DNA of 53,367 nt from Opitutales bacterium (GCA_029251885.1 JAQXCL010000147.1:1-53367); one strand, 5' to 3'; positions 29,599 to 39,295 are shown, numbered from the stretch's first letter. The notes: a model not told the origin generated them from the sequence alone. Numbers and translations: made by a program.

Positions 29599-31326
29599 TT
29601 AAAAAATAATTTTAGCTTCTGGCAGTGCTTTTCTTAAAGACTCAACACCTTTATCTGTAACCTCGGAGTTCCATAGATAAATTTCTTCTAAATCTTTTAA
29701 AACGGCTAGGTCCTTCATTGCACCATCCGTAACCTTACTTCCAGACAAGTTTAAATAACGGAGGAATTGCATCGATTTGAGTTGCTTAACTCCTTGGTTT
29801 GTAACTGCAGTACTTCGTAAACCTAACCAAGTCAGGTGTTTCATTTTTTTAACCGCCCCCATCACTTGGTCAGTAACTTTTGTTCTGGATAAGTCTAAGT
29901 GCGAAATGTTGTTTTGGATACCAGATAAGGCACCGACATCACTGTTTTCAATCAAGTTCGGACCTGATGAGAACTCCGCACGGACCATGTTATGTTTTTG
30001 GGATAGTGGGGTAACCAAGGCACCGCTTTTCTGAGCAACTTCCAACTGGGTCTTACTTGGTTTGCTTAGCCTCTTGCCTAAAAGGTCGACCAGCGGGACT
30101 TTTACATCTCCAGAGGAAACTAATGCTGCTGTGACCTTTTCTTCTTTTGGACGTTCGAATACATCTGATGGATATTCTTTAGCCCCTTCGTCAATCCATT
30201 GCTTAAACAAGGAAATTTCCTCTTTGGTTAAGGGGTCTCCTTTGGGAGGCATTATTTCGGAATCATCCGGGTCTAGTGTCATAACCACATACAGGGTACT
30301 CTCTTCGTGATTACCACGTTCGATAATAGGACCATCAAGATTGCCTTTAAGTACTGCTTCGAAGGTATCTAATGCTAGACCGGCTTTGGGGTGAATGGTT
30401 CTACCGCTTTTTACATAAGGCTCCCCATGACAATCAAGGCAGCGATCTTCTATGATGGGAAAGATGTGATCATGAAAACTAATTCCATTGCTTGCATCAG
30501 CAACAGTTGCACCCCCAGCACTTGGCTTTGCACCTTCTTCAATCCAACGTTTAATGATATCGACCTGTTCAGGCTTTAGGGGGCCGCCCTTGGGGGGCAT
30601 AAACATGTCGTCATCTTCGTCTAGAGTCAGGACTTCGTGCAAATAACTGTCAGCCACATCCCCAGCTGTAATTACGGTGTTATCAAGGTTTCCCTTCATT
30701 ACCAGTTCGTAAGTATTAAGAGCTAGCCCTGCTTTCGGCTGGATGGTACGGCCATTTTTATCATATGGCTCTTGGTGGCAACTAAAGCACCTATCTTCCA
30801 AAATAGGGAGAACATGATTGGTGAAGTCTATAGGCTGACCCTCTTCGGGCATGCCACCTTTTTTGGCTTCAACTGCTAAATCGGGGTCTTGGCCAAGTTT
30901 TACTGGTCTGTAAGAAAAAAAAGAGCCCTTACGTAGTTTGATTTTTTTCTTGGGAGGTGCTTTTAATCGTGGCCCGTCAATAGGTTCAGCAATTGAATCT
31001 TCCATCGTCGTGGAAACTTCCGTTTTTTCTTTGGTGGAAGCAACCGGTTGCTTTGACACAAGATTTCGGGGATCTCCAATAGGCAGCTTCCCAACTTGAC
31101 TAAGTTCTCTTAAATAGGACTGGTCTGCTTTGGATAGTTGCTTGTAAGGGACGGGGTAGAGCTTTTTATCTTTTCCTTCCAGGTAGAAGGTCTGGCCTTC
31201 ATAACTTAATGCACGGGCTGTAAAAGACTGTCCGTTAACAGCAGTAAAAGTCCTGAAAGCTTCTTCTGCATAGGAAAATGAAAAAGTTGTGCATGCAAGC
31301 ACACACAAAATCCAACGCCATACCAT
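29599..31326 (-). CDS. secreted protein with SHD1-like N-terminus, two PSCyt1-like heme domains and C-terminal LRRs
   Basis: RCFSCHQEPYDKNGRTIQPKAGL and RCLDCHGEPYVKSGRTIHPKAGL; LRR-like LTWLGLRSTAVTNQGVKQLKSMQFLRYLNLSGSKVTDGAM. Confidence 0.8.
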   Translation of the reverse strand: MVWRWILCVLACTTFSFSYAEEAFRTFTAVNGQSFTARALSYEGQTFYLEGKDKKLYPVPYKQLSKADQSYLRELSQVGKLPIGDPRNLVSKQPVASTKEKTEVSTTMEDSIAEPIDGPRLKAPPKKKIKLRKGSFFSYRPVKLGQDPDLAVEAKKGGMPEEGQPIDFTNHVLPILEDRCFSCHQEPYDKNGRTIQPKAGLALNTYELVMKGNLDNTVITAGDVADSYLHEVLTLDEDDDMFMPPKGGPLKPEQVDIIKRWIEEGAKPSAGGATVADASNGISFHDHIFPIIEDRCLDCHGEPYVKSGRTIHPKAGLALDTFEAVLKGNLDGPIIERGNHEESTLYVVMTLDPDDSEIMPPKGDPLTKEEISLFKQWIDEGAKEYPSDVFERPKEEKVTAALVSSGDVKVPLVDLLGKRLSKPSKTQLEVAQKSGALVTPLSQKHNMVRAEFSSGPNLIENSDVGALSGIQNNISHLDLSRTKVTDQVMGAVKKMKHLTWLGLRSTAVTNQGVKQLKSMQFLRYLNLSGSKVTDGAMKDLAVLKDLEEIYLWNSEVTDKGVESLRKALPEAKIIF

Positions 31327-31346
31327 TATTCAAAGGACCTACTTAA

Positions 31347-32651
31347 TTAAGCAAGTACGTCTAAGCAAGGTTCTCCATCGTGAGCCACTTTAAAGGGGCG
31401 ACCAGATGGAGAGTACTGTACATCATTCAAGGGAAGGCCCATGTTGTAGGCGATTGTTGCGTTGAGCCCTGCCGGGTCAACGAATTTTCCTTCTACTGGA
31501 TTTCTGCCTACTTTGTCCATTTTACCATAAACCGTACCTCCTTTAACCCCGCCACCGGCAAGAAAAGCAGAGAATCCATAAGGCCAATGGTCTCTTCCAT
31601 TTCCGCCATTAATTCTGGGTGTTCGACCAAATTCTGACACTAATACAATCATTGTATCTTGTAATAATCCTCGCATTTCTAAATCTAACATAAGGGCACT
31701 AAGGCCTTTATCCAAATCTGCACAGTTGTTAGCAACTGATTCAAAGTTATTGGAGTGGGTATCCCATCCTCCTCGGTTTACTTCGATGTAACGAACTTTG
31801 TTTTCAACAAGCCTACGAGCTAACAAGCAACCCTGTCCAAATGACGAACGCCCATACAGGTCTTTCATCGCGTCTGGTTCGGATGCGACATCAAACGCTT
31901 TCAAATCTTCACTCCGCATGAGTTTGATCGCATCATTGTAAAGGTCGGTATAAGCACGAACCTGTTTTTGGTCATAATTATCCAAAAAGCTGGAATTCAT
32001 CTTTTGTGCCATGGCTAATCTGCCATCGAACCTAGTTTGATCGAGGTAATCAGCAGCTTTACTGTTTGCTAATCCTGCATCGGGATTGCCAATAGGGAGA
32101 GGACCAAACTTAGATTCCAAGAAACCTGAACTACCAGAGCGTCCGTTAATGGCAATGTTCATTGGGATTGTTGAATTAATCGGGCCAGACATTTTTGCGA
32201 TCCAACTACCAAAGGTCGGGTGAGTAATGGTTCCCCGCATCTGATAGCTTGTATGCATTAGGTAATTGCCCTGCATGTGTGCACCTTGGCTAGTCATCAT
32301 CGTACGAATGATTGCCGCGTTATGCATATGCTTGGCCGTCTCTGGTAGGTTCTCAGATAAGAATACTCCGTCCGCACTGGTTGAAATAGGACTAACCGGG
32401 CCTTGGTAGGTATCTTTGTCTGCATCCATGTTGGGAGCAAAGGTGTCCATATGGGACATTCCAGCCGACATGTATAAATAAATGAGGTGGCGGGCACTAG
32501 CGGGTCGAGTCCCCGGTTGGAGAGCCTGAACGGGCGTGTGCATGTAGGATCCAGCCATGGGTAGAAGGCTTACGCCCAAGCATGCCTTGGCGGCACTCGC
32601 TGCAAATTCCCTACGACTTAGTTCGCTTAGTGATTTAAGGTCAGATTTCAT
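31347..32651 (-). CDS. DUF1501 (sulfatase-fold) protein, Tat-type N-terminus
   Basis: SRREFAASAAKACLGVSLLP; RHLIYLYMSAGMSHMDTFAPN; IVLVSEFGRTPRINGGNGRDHWPYGFSAFLAGGGVKGGTVYG. Confidence 0.9.
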   Translation of the reverse strand: MKSDLKSLSELSRREFAASAAKACLGVSLLPMAGSYMHTPVQALQPGTRPASARHLIYLYMSAGMSHMDTFAPNMDADKDTYQGPVSPISTSADGVFLSENLPETAKHMHNAAIIRTMMTSQGAHMQGNYLMHTSYQMRGTITHPTFGSWIAKMSGPINSTIPMNIAINGRSGSSGFLESKFGPLPIGNPDAGLANSKAADYLDQTRFDGRLAMAQKMNSSFLDNYDQKQVRAYTDLYNDAIKLMRSEDLKAFDVASEPDAMKDLYGRSSFGQGCLLARRLVENKVRYIEVNRGGWDTHSNNFESVANNCADLDKGLSALMLDLEMRGLLQDTMIVLVSEFGRTPRINGGNGRDHWPYGFSAFLAGGGVKGGTVYGKMDKVGRNPVEGKFVDPAGLNATIAYNMGLPLNDVQYSPSGRPFKVAHDGEPCLDVLA

Positions 32652-32677
32652 AGATTTAATATGTTTTGGTAGGTTTA

Positions 32678-35092
32678 TTAGCGAATAAACAAAAATTCAT
32701 GGCTGTTAAGAAGTACCCACGCAATATCTTTATGAGTATCTTTTGATCCTATTTGTTTAATCATGTCAGTAAAGTCTGTCATTTCTCGAGAGGTTGGCTT
32801 GCGCTGAAGAATAGCCTTAAAAGCAAATTCAACCTGAGCAGTCATCGATGGTTGCTTAGCTAGTTTGTTCATGAAGATTGAGTTGGAATTACTTACAATG
32901 CTGCGCTCAACATAACCATTCATGACTGCCAAAACTTGATCAACTGCTGCTTCCTTGTGAGATACTTGGATTTGGTCTCTAGGGGAACCTCCAAACTGGC
33001 GGATAAAATGGCCGCCAGGTGCAGGGTGTCCGACTTCTGATGCACGAAGTGAGTTGGTGTCTCTCGTAGGAGTTCCCTTTCGTACATATGAATTTGATGG
33101 CGAGTCTTTAGCGCCATCCGCCATCATCTCATCATCCATCATCATTTCGTCCATTTGGGGGAGATTAGCTACAAATTGATCCTTACAATTATCGCAACAG
33201 AATGCGACCGTTTCACCTTTCTCATTTTTGGCGGTGATGCTCGGGTCTGCAGCTCTTCCAGGTCTGATTGGGCAATTTTCATTAATTGGTTTGGACATAG
33301 GCTTGTTGTCCATGGCTTTTACCATTTCTGCACTGGCGCCAGGTGGAGGAAACCCAAGCTTATCCATGAAAATTTCCTCAGCTGTCATATTGATGTACTT
33401 TTGATATTGATTAAACCCGCCATCTCCGAACCTTGCATTAATACGATTGTCCAAATCTGTATAGTTGAGAGCGACAAGCGAGTCCCATAACTGTTCCCCT
33501 GACATACGTTCGACAACTGGTCCTTGGTAAAAATAGGGAACAGCACCTCTCTTGGGGTTGTCTGGATTAGGGCCAGATATTACATGCTTAACCTCTACTG
33601 GCATTGTTTCGTCCTTAGTATCCCGTGAAGCAATTTCACGGGTTGGAGATTCGCGTTGGAAGGCACGGGTATTGTAAAGAATTCGGAGGAATTCTTTCAC
33701 GTCATAGTCCAATGCCACCATGATTTTTTCCAAGTGAAGCATGAGTTCTGGTTCGGTGGGCATAGTATCGTCAAACATGTTATCCACGGGCTCGATTAAC
33801 CCGATTCCAAAAACGGTTTTCCATAATCTGTTAGCAATTACTACAGTAAAACGGGGGTTATCAGGAGAGGCTAGCCAACTTGCGTATGATGCCCTTGAGC
33901 CTTTCTCTTGTAAGTTTTCGTCCAATTCAACGGCAAGACCGAAGATGGTATTTGCTTGTACTTCCTGCCCGGGTTGGGCGTTATCGTATTGATAATCGTT
34001 TGGAAGGTTGATCTTACCTTTACCCATGTCATCCATGCCACGATTTAAGAGTTCTCCTAAACCTCTGGTAAGTCCTCTACGGCGATTGCCAAGTCCTGCC
34101 CGCTTCCTTGCTTTTTCATCGTCACTTAAACTTGGATCGTTGTTAACCTTTTTTTGCTCCTCTTTGATCCATTGCCCGACAAGACTGGAATATTTGCCAA
34201 ATTCAGTTGATTCATTGTTTGTGGGGCGATGTGCCCCATAGGTGTAGGCGGCCATTTCATAAAATTGTTTTTGGGTCCAACGGTCAAATGGGTGGTCATG
34301 GCATTGGGCACATTCCAAACTAGTTCCGAGAAATACACGGACAGTGTTCGCCATGCTGTCCAATCCCATTCCAACATCCCGGTAAAAGTAGCCTACTTCT
34401 CCATTTCCTCTGGCCCATAACGGGCCAGTAGCAGCAAGCATGTCATGCACGAAAAGGTTGTAAGGTTTATTTTCAGAAAGAGCTTCCTTTATGTGCAGGA
34501 TGAAGGGGACACCATCAGGACCTCTATCAACACTGCCTGAAGCCCGAAGAATGTCCGCCCAGTAGATGAACCAATTATGCACATAGCCCTCGGAAGCTAA
34601 AAGTTCATCGATTAGAGCTTTCTTGGCACTGGAAGTACGCTTGGACATAAAGGCATCCGTTTCTTCAATAGTGGGAATTCTTCCGATAATTTTTAAATAA
34701 GCCCTTCGTAAAAAAGTTTCATCACTTATTTTCTTGTTGGGTCTTTGGCGGTAAGATTTGAGACGACGATCAATCTTTTGGTCTATTGAGTCGGTAAACG
34801 TCTTAAGGGTACGCTCGTTGAGTGGCTTTTTAAACTTGGGTAAGGCATCGTGATTGGGCGGGAAATTATTTTTTACGAAAGCCTGATCGTCTTCTGTGAA
34901 AATCTCTAGGCTTATCCGAAAAAGTTGAAGGTCGCTGGTTCGCTTCATCAGTACATCGCCATCCTGATAATAACTTATAACGGTCCCGCGTATCACTTGA
35001 CCATTTTTGGAGCGGAAATCTCGATCGGTTATTGCAAGTAAATTGGAAAAAAGGAGGATGAAACTAAGAACATATACTGATTTTCTTAACAT
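32678..35092 (-). CDS. DUF1549/DUF1553 protein with internal Cys- and Met-rich insertion
   Basis: TFLRRAYLKIIGRIPTIEETDAF; CAQCHDHPFDRWTQKQFYEMAAY; NRLWKTVFGIGLIEPVDNM; start placed at MLRKSVYVLSF. Confidence 0.88.
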   Translation of the reverse strand: MLRKSVYVLSFILLFSNLLAITDRDFRSKNGQVIRGTVISYYQDGDVLMKRTSDLQLFRISLEIFTEDDQAFVKNNFPPNHDALPKFKKPLNERTLKTFTDSIDQKIDRRLKSYRQRPNKKISDETFLRRAYLKIIGRIPTIEETDAFMSKRTSSAKKALIDELLASEGYVHNWFIYWADILRASGSVDRGPDGVPFILHIKEALSENKPYNLFVHDMLAATGPLWARGNGEVGYFYRDVGMGLDSMANTVRVFLGTSLECAQCHDHPFDRWTQKQFYEMAAYTYGAHRPTNNESTEFGKYSSLVGQWIKEEQKKVNNDPSLSDDEKARKRAGLGNRRRGLTRGLGELLNRGMDDMGKGKINLPNDYQYDNAQPGQEVQANTIFGLAVELDENLQEKGSRASYASWLASPDNPRFTVVIANRLWKTVFGIGLIEPVDNMFDDTMPTEPELMLHLEKIMVALDYDVKEFLRILYNTRAFQRESPTREIASRDTKDETMPVEVKHVISGPNPDNPKRGAVPYFYQGPVVERMSGEQLWDSLVALNYTDLDNRINARFGDGGFNQYQKYINMTAEEIFMDKLGFPPPGASAEMVKAMDNKPMSKPINENCPIRPGRAADPSITAKNEKGETVAFCCDNCKDQFVANLPQMDEMMMDDEMMADGAKDSPSNSYVRKGTPTRDTNSLRASEVGHPAPGGHFIRQFGGSPRDQIQVSHKEAAVDQVLAVMNGYVERSIVSNSNSIFMNKLAKQPSMTAQVEFAFKAILQRKPTSREMTDFTDMIKQIGSKDTHKDIAWVLLNSHEFLFIR

Positions 35093-35314
35093 ACACATAA
35101 GATGTGTTAGGTTACTCATGTATTGCAAGCGGAAAAAGCCTCAATGTTGGAATTAAATCCATCAACTCACCAGTGCCTAGGCTTTGCAAACTTGAGCGGT
35201 AATAAAATCAATGAAGGTGTAATAAATATAGTATTCGCTTCGGTATTTACTTTTATTCTTTCAAGCATGTTGCCAAGCTGCCTATCTGGCCATATGAATG
35301 ATGATCTTTAGCCT

Positions 35315-37639
35315 ATGTTTACAGAATTATTTGGTTCATCCCCATTCAAAGGTAAAATTTGTTTTTGTGCGGTTTTATTGATTGCTTTTCTGTCAGTTTC
35401 TAATTGCTCGGACTCAGGAAGAGATAATCTTCGAATACCTGCAGTACATGATGATGAAAATTATCTTGTTGATCAGTATGTCGGTGCAGAAGCTTGTGCG
35501 GAATGTCATGACCAAGTGCATGAAAAATGGGAGGGATCCCACCATTATCATGCAATGGAATTGCCCAATGAGCAAACAGTCCGTGCCGACTTCAATAGTT
35601 CTAAGTTTGAGAATTATGGAATAACTACCAAATTTTTTCGTGAAGGGGAAAAATACTTGGTGGAAACCGAAAACGAGGAGGGGGAACTGGAGACCTTTGA
35701 GGTTGCTTACACCTTCGGGTGGGAGCCTCTTCAGCAATACCTAATTAAATTTCCAGATGGTCGGCTTCAGGTATTACCTACTTGTTGGGATGTCGAAAAA
35801 AAGGAATGGTATCATCTCTACCCGGACGAACGCATTGCTCCGGAAGATCCATTGTTTTGGACCCGTTCCCTACAGAATTGGGATCACATGTGTGCCGATT
35901 GCCACTCGACAAACCTACGCAAGGAATTTGATTTTTCCACGCAGGCTTTTTCCACAAAATATTCTGAAATTAATGTGGCCTGTGAATCTTGTCATGGTCC
36001 CGGGGCTGAGCATGTTGCCCGAGCGAAATCCGGTGCAGGGTGGGTTGGTATGGCTGATTTTGCTTTGGCAGATATTAATTCCACAAATCTTGCTCAGATC
36101 GAATCGTGCGCCAAATGCCACGCGAGAAGGTCCATGGTTCATCCTGGTCACCATGCGGGCAATACATTTCTTGACCATTTCCTTCCCGAGGTCACGCAAC
36201 CTTGGTCACCTGAAATGCAGGTTCCCACTTACCATGTAGATGGTCAAATTGACGATGAGGTCTATGTTTACGGCTCTTACATTCAGAGCAAGATGTTTCA
36301 TCAGGGCGTAAAGTGTACCGATTGCCATGACGCCCATACCACCAAGTTACATCATTATGACAACCAACTTTGCACCCGTTGTCATGAGCCAAATGATAAA
36401 AATCCGGCTGGTTTTGATAATCCGGGGCACCATTTTCATGAGATGGGTACAAAAGGGGCTAATTGCGTGGAATGTCACATGCCTCATAAAAATTACATGG
36501 TTATTGATTCCCGGAGGGATCATAGCATTCGGATTCCCCGACCAGATTTATCCGCAAAATTTGGGCATCCTAATGCGTGTAATAATTGCCACTCAGATAA
36601 ATCTTTCGAGTGGACTGCTGGTGCGATTGAGCGAATAAAGGGACCAATCCGGCCAAAGGAGGCTCGTCATCCCGGTGCTTTTCACGCCTACCGGTCCGGT
36701 GCTCCTGGGGCGGAAAAACTTTTACTCAAGGCAAGCCAAGACCAGTCTGCTCCAGCCTTTACCCAAACAGGAGCTTTATTGGCATTGCGTTCATTTATAA
36801 GCGAATCATCTACAGAGGAAGCCGTTCGGCAACTGGATTCAAATCAATCAGTGGTTCGAGTTGCTGCGGTTTCTAAATTGGAGAGTTCGGTACCTTCTGA
36901 TTTGTATCAATATTTAGTCCCGGTTTTGCGAGATTCTGTCCGGGCGGTTAGGACTGAAGCTGCCCGCGTTTTGACGACAGTACCAAAGTCTTACTTTAAG
37001 CAGGAAGAGTTGTCCCTCTTTGATCGGGTCTTGAAAGAGCTTAAGTCTCGTTATAATAGCAATTTAGATCGAGCTGAGTCCCATCTTTCCCTGGGGATTT
37101 TGGAAGAAAATCAAGGAGAGCCTGGCAAGGCCGAGCGTCACTATCGAAATGCTATCGTCAGGGACGATCTTTTTGTACCGGCGAGAATGAACTTAGCTAC
37201 CTTACTGAGTTCATCGGGTAGGGTAGTGGAAGCCGAAAAGCTGCTCCGCGAGTCTGCCCGTATCCAGCCTACATGGGGGCAGGTACATTACTCCCTTGGT
37301 TTGCTTCTTGCCGAAGACGGCAAGCGCTTACCCGAAGCCATTCGTTCCTTGGAGCGTGCTGCTTGGCATTGGCCTGAGAATCCTCGGGTAACCCACAACC
37401 TGGCGATAGCTTATTGGCAAAGCAATCGAATCGAGGATGCAGTTCGTTCATTTGAGCAATCCATCCGACTCCAGCCCAATAATCCGGAATTCCTTCAGCG
37501 AATAAGCGAATTACTTGCTCAAAATGATCGTTGGTCCGACGCACTGCCTTACCTTCGCAGGTTGGTTTTACTCGTACCCAACGAGCCTAGTGTTAAATCA
37601 TTCTTTGAGGAAGCTAAAAGGCAGTTGAGTATAAGGTGA
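35315..37639 (+). CDS. octaheme cytochrome c with C-terminal TPR region, probable lipoprotein
   Basis: Eight CXXCH motifs (CAECH, CADCH, CESCH, CAKCH, CTDCH, CTRCH, CVECH, CNNCH) then TPR-like repeats (LGILEENQGEPGKAERHYRNAI...). Confidence 0.88.
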   Translation: MFTELFGSSPFKGKICFCAVLLIAFLSVSNCSDSGRDNLRIPAVHDDENYLVDQYVGAEACAECHDQVHEKWEGSHHYHAMELPNEQTVRADFNSSKFENYGITTKFFREGEKYLVETENEEGELETFEVAYTFGWEPLQQYLIKFPDGRLQVLPTCWDVEKKEWYHLYPDERIAPEDPLFWTRSLQNWDHMCADCHSTNLRKEFDFSTQAFSTKYSEINVACESCHGPGAEHVARAKSGAGWVGMADFALADINSTNLAQIESCAKCHARRSMVHPGHHAGNTFLDHFLPEVTQPWSPEMQVPTYHVDGQIDDEVYVYGSYIQSKMFHQGVKCTDCHDAHTTKLHHYDNQLCTRCHEPNDKNPAGFDNPGHHFHEMGTKGANCVECHMPHKNYMVIDSRRDHSIRIPRPDLSAKFGHPNACNNCHSDKSFEWTAGAIERIKGPIRPKEARHPGAFHAYRSGAPGAEKLLLKASQDQSAPAFTQTGALLALRSFISESSTEEAVRQLDSNQSVVRVAAVSKLESSVPSDLYQYLVPVLRDSVRAVRTEAARVLTTVPKSYFKQEELSLFDRVLKELKSRYNSNLDRAESHLSLGILEENQGEPGKAERHYRNAIVRDDLFVPARMNLATLLSSSGRVVEAEKLLRESARIQPTWGQVHYSLGLLLAEDGKRLPEAIRSLERAAWHWPENPRVTHNLAIAYWQSNRIEDAVRSFEQSIRLQPNNPEFLQRISELLAQNDRWSDALPYLRRLVLLVPNEPSVKSFFEEAKRQLSIR

Positions 37640-37712
37640 GTTGTTTACGAAAAGGTTAAACCCCTGTTATGTTTTTCGCTTCATTACTTTACCCTTTCAT
37701 TTAGATATAAAA

Positions 37713-37760
37713 AAAAACCTCCTCCGGCGACTAAAGTCTTACCGAAGGAGGAGCCTTTTT
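37713..37760. terminator. terminator-like hairpin, A-tract/stem/T-tract
   Basis: aaaaa-cc-TCCTCC...GGAGGA-gcc-ttttt with an inner GACTaaAGTC mini-stem. Confidence 0.5.
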
Positions 37761-37768
37761 GAACTGAT

Positions 37769-37796
37769 GACCCCGTTAGTAAGCGGGATCTTTTAA
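37769..37796 (+). terminator. second hairpin followed by TTTT
   Basis: GACCCCG ttagtaag CGGGATC TTTT (coordinates approximate). Confidence 0.4.
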
Positions 37797-37902
37797 CTGT
37801 ATAATTACCTTTCATTCTATAATACCTACTTGTCAAAAAAAAACTTAAATATTTCTAATTATACTCATTAGTATTATTAATTCTATGGATTTGTTGTATT
37901 TT

Positions 37903-37920
37903 TGCATTTAGTTAAATGCA
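37903..37920. promoter_or_regulatory. perfect 8-2-8 palindrome upstream of MerC-like gene, candidate operator
   Basis: TGCATTTA GT TAAATGCA, 40 bp upstream of the ATG at 37961. Confidence 0.55.
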
Positions 37921-37960
37921 ATAATCTTGCGAAAAGCACGATTTTACTTAGCTTAGAAGG

Positions 37961-38440
37961 ATGTCTTTTTTATCTTCTTCACCTCATGTTCACCATCATC
38001 ATAGTAGTTGGTTGGATCGTTTGGGTGGAAGTCTGGCTTTGATATGTGCAGTTCACTGTTTGTTAACTCCGATGCTTGTTGTTTGCCTGCCATTAATTGC
38101 TTCGACCTTTTGGGTAAATGAAAGTTTTCACTTATGGATGCTCGGGTTGGTTGTCCCGCTCACTGCATTATCCATGTTTCTTGGTTGCCGGAAGCATCAT
38201 GATCGCTTGATTATTGTTCTGGCAACAATTGGCATATCCTTTCTCATTACTGGAGTGATCTGCGGATTTGTTCTTGGGCACAGTTGTCACACCCATTGCG
38301 GAGACCATCACTCAGTTCTTTCTTCCAGTTTCTTCCCACACGGATGGGAGTCTTTTTTTACCACTTTGGGTGGTGGATTTCTTGTCTTTGCACACATCAG
38401 GAATTACCGATTGTGTAGAAAGACTAGTTGCGATCACTAG
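37961..38440 (+). CDS. MerC-domain membrane protein
   Basis: WLDRLGGSLALICAVHCLLTPMLVVCLP, four TM segments, His/Cys-rich HVHHHH and GHSCHTHCGDHH. Confidence 0.82.
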   Translation: MSFLSSSPHVHHHHSSWLDRLGGSLALICAVHCLLTPMLVVCLPLIASTFWVNESFHLWMLGLVVPLTALSMFLGCRKHHDRLIIVLATIGISFLITGVICGFVLGHSCHTHCGDHHSVLSSSFFPHGWESFFTTLGGGFLVFAHIRNYRLCRKTSCDH

Positions 38441-38616
38441 TAGTAATTAGCCTTCCGGGCTTATTATTTTTTGGATTAGCTGCTTTAATTCATCTGTACT
38501 TTATACAGCTTCGGGTTTTCCAGGGTTTATAATGTGGTAGACCTTTCGCTTAATTTGGGTGAAGTCCACCTTGAGGCATCGGTTGTCGTGAATTAAATCC
38601 ACTGTTTAATGCCATT

Positions 38617-38657
38617 TAACCACCAAAGAATAAAGATATGTGGTGTTAGGTTTTTTT
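38617..38657 (+). terminator. terminator-like hairpin downstream of MerC gene
   Basis: TAA(C)CACCA ... TGGTGTTA followed by GGTTTTTTT. Confidence 0.45.
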
Positions 38658-38670
38658 ATCAGAATCAAAA

Positions 38671-38746
38671 TGGAGCCACCTGTCAGGGTCGAACTGACGA
38701 CATCCTCATTACAAGTGAGGCGCTCTACCAACTGAGCTAAGGTGGC
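38671..38746 (-). tRNA. tRNA-Thr(TGT)
   Basis: Reverse strand GCCACCTTAGCTCAGTTGGTAGAGCGCCTCACTTGTAATGAGGATGTCGTCAGTTCGACCCTGACAGGTGGCTCCA. Confidence 0.95.
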
Positions 38747-38824
38747 GACCGATTTTTAGAGTACTGAAAAAAAAGAAAAAATCAACAGGATAGTCGAGAA
38801 TCTTTCTGGTTCACTTAAAATAAT

Positions 38825-39295
38825 TTAGGGTGAATGAACTGCAATTGAGTCATGCACAATTTCTTGAATCGACCGGTTTGGTGAAAGTTTGGCTCGTTTT
38901 GATACTTCATGTGCCGTTCTAATTAGCTGTGAGTTAATCTGTCGCTCCACCTCTGCCCAGCATGTTTCTTCGATATCTTTGGTGTAGGGTAATCTTGGAT
39001 CAGCGGTGTTCAAGTGGGATTTCAAGAGACGCAACTTTGCTTTTTCAACATCCTTGGAAAAGCGCAAAGATAACCATTTAGATATTTGGCCTAAACTCCA
39101 GTCCGTTGAGGGTTCTTCCCGTAAGGCAATCCATGGTTCCTGGCTCAACATGCGATCATGCATGGAAGTTCTTATTTCTAAAACTTCGAAGTAGAAGTCA
39201 TTCACATCTGCTGGTTTACGAATCGCAGTCTGGTTGGAACGGTTGATAGAACATCCTCCCATTAAAATAAGAATGATGAGGGCAAAAATCTTCAT
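38825..39295 (-). CDS. hypothetical lipoprotein
   Basis: MKIFALIILILMGGCSINRSN lipobox. Confidence 0.55.
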   Translation of the reverse strand: MKIFALIILILMGGCSINRSNQTAIRKPADVNDFYFEVLEIRTSMHDRMLSQEPWIALREEPSTDWSLGQISKWLSLRFSKDVEKAKLRLLKSHLNTADPRLPYTKDIEETCWAEVERQINSQLIRTAHEVSKRAKLSPNRSIQEIVHDSIAVHSP

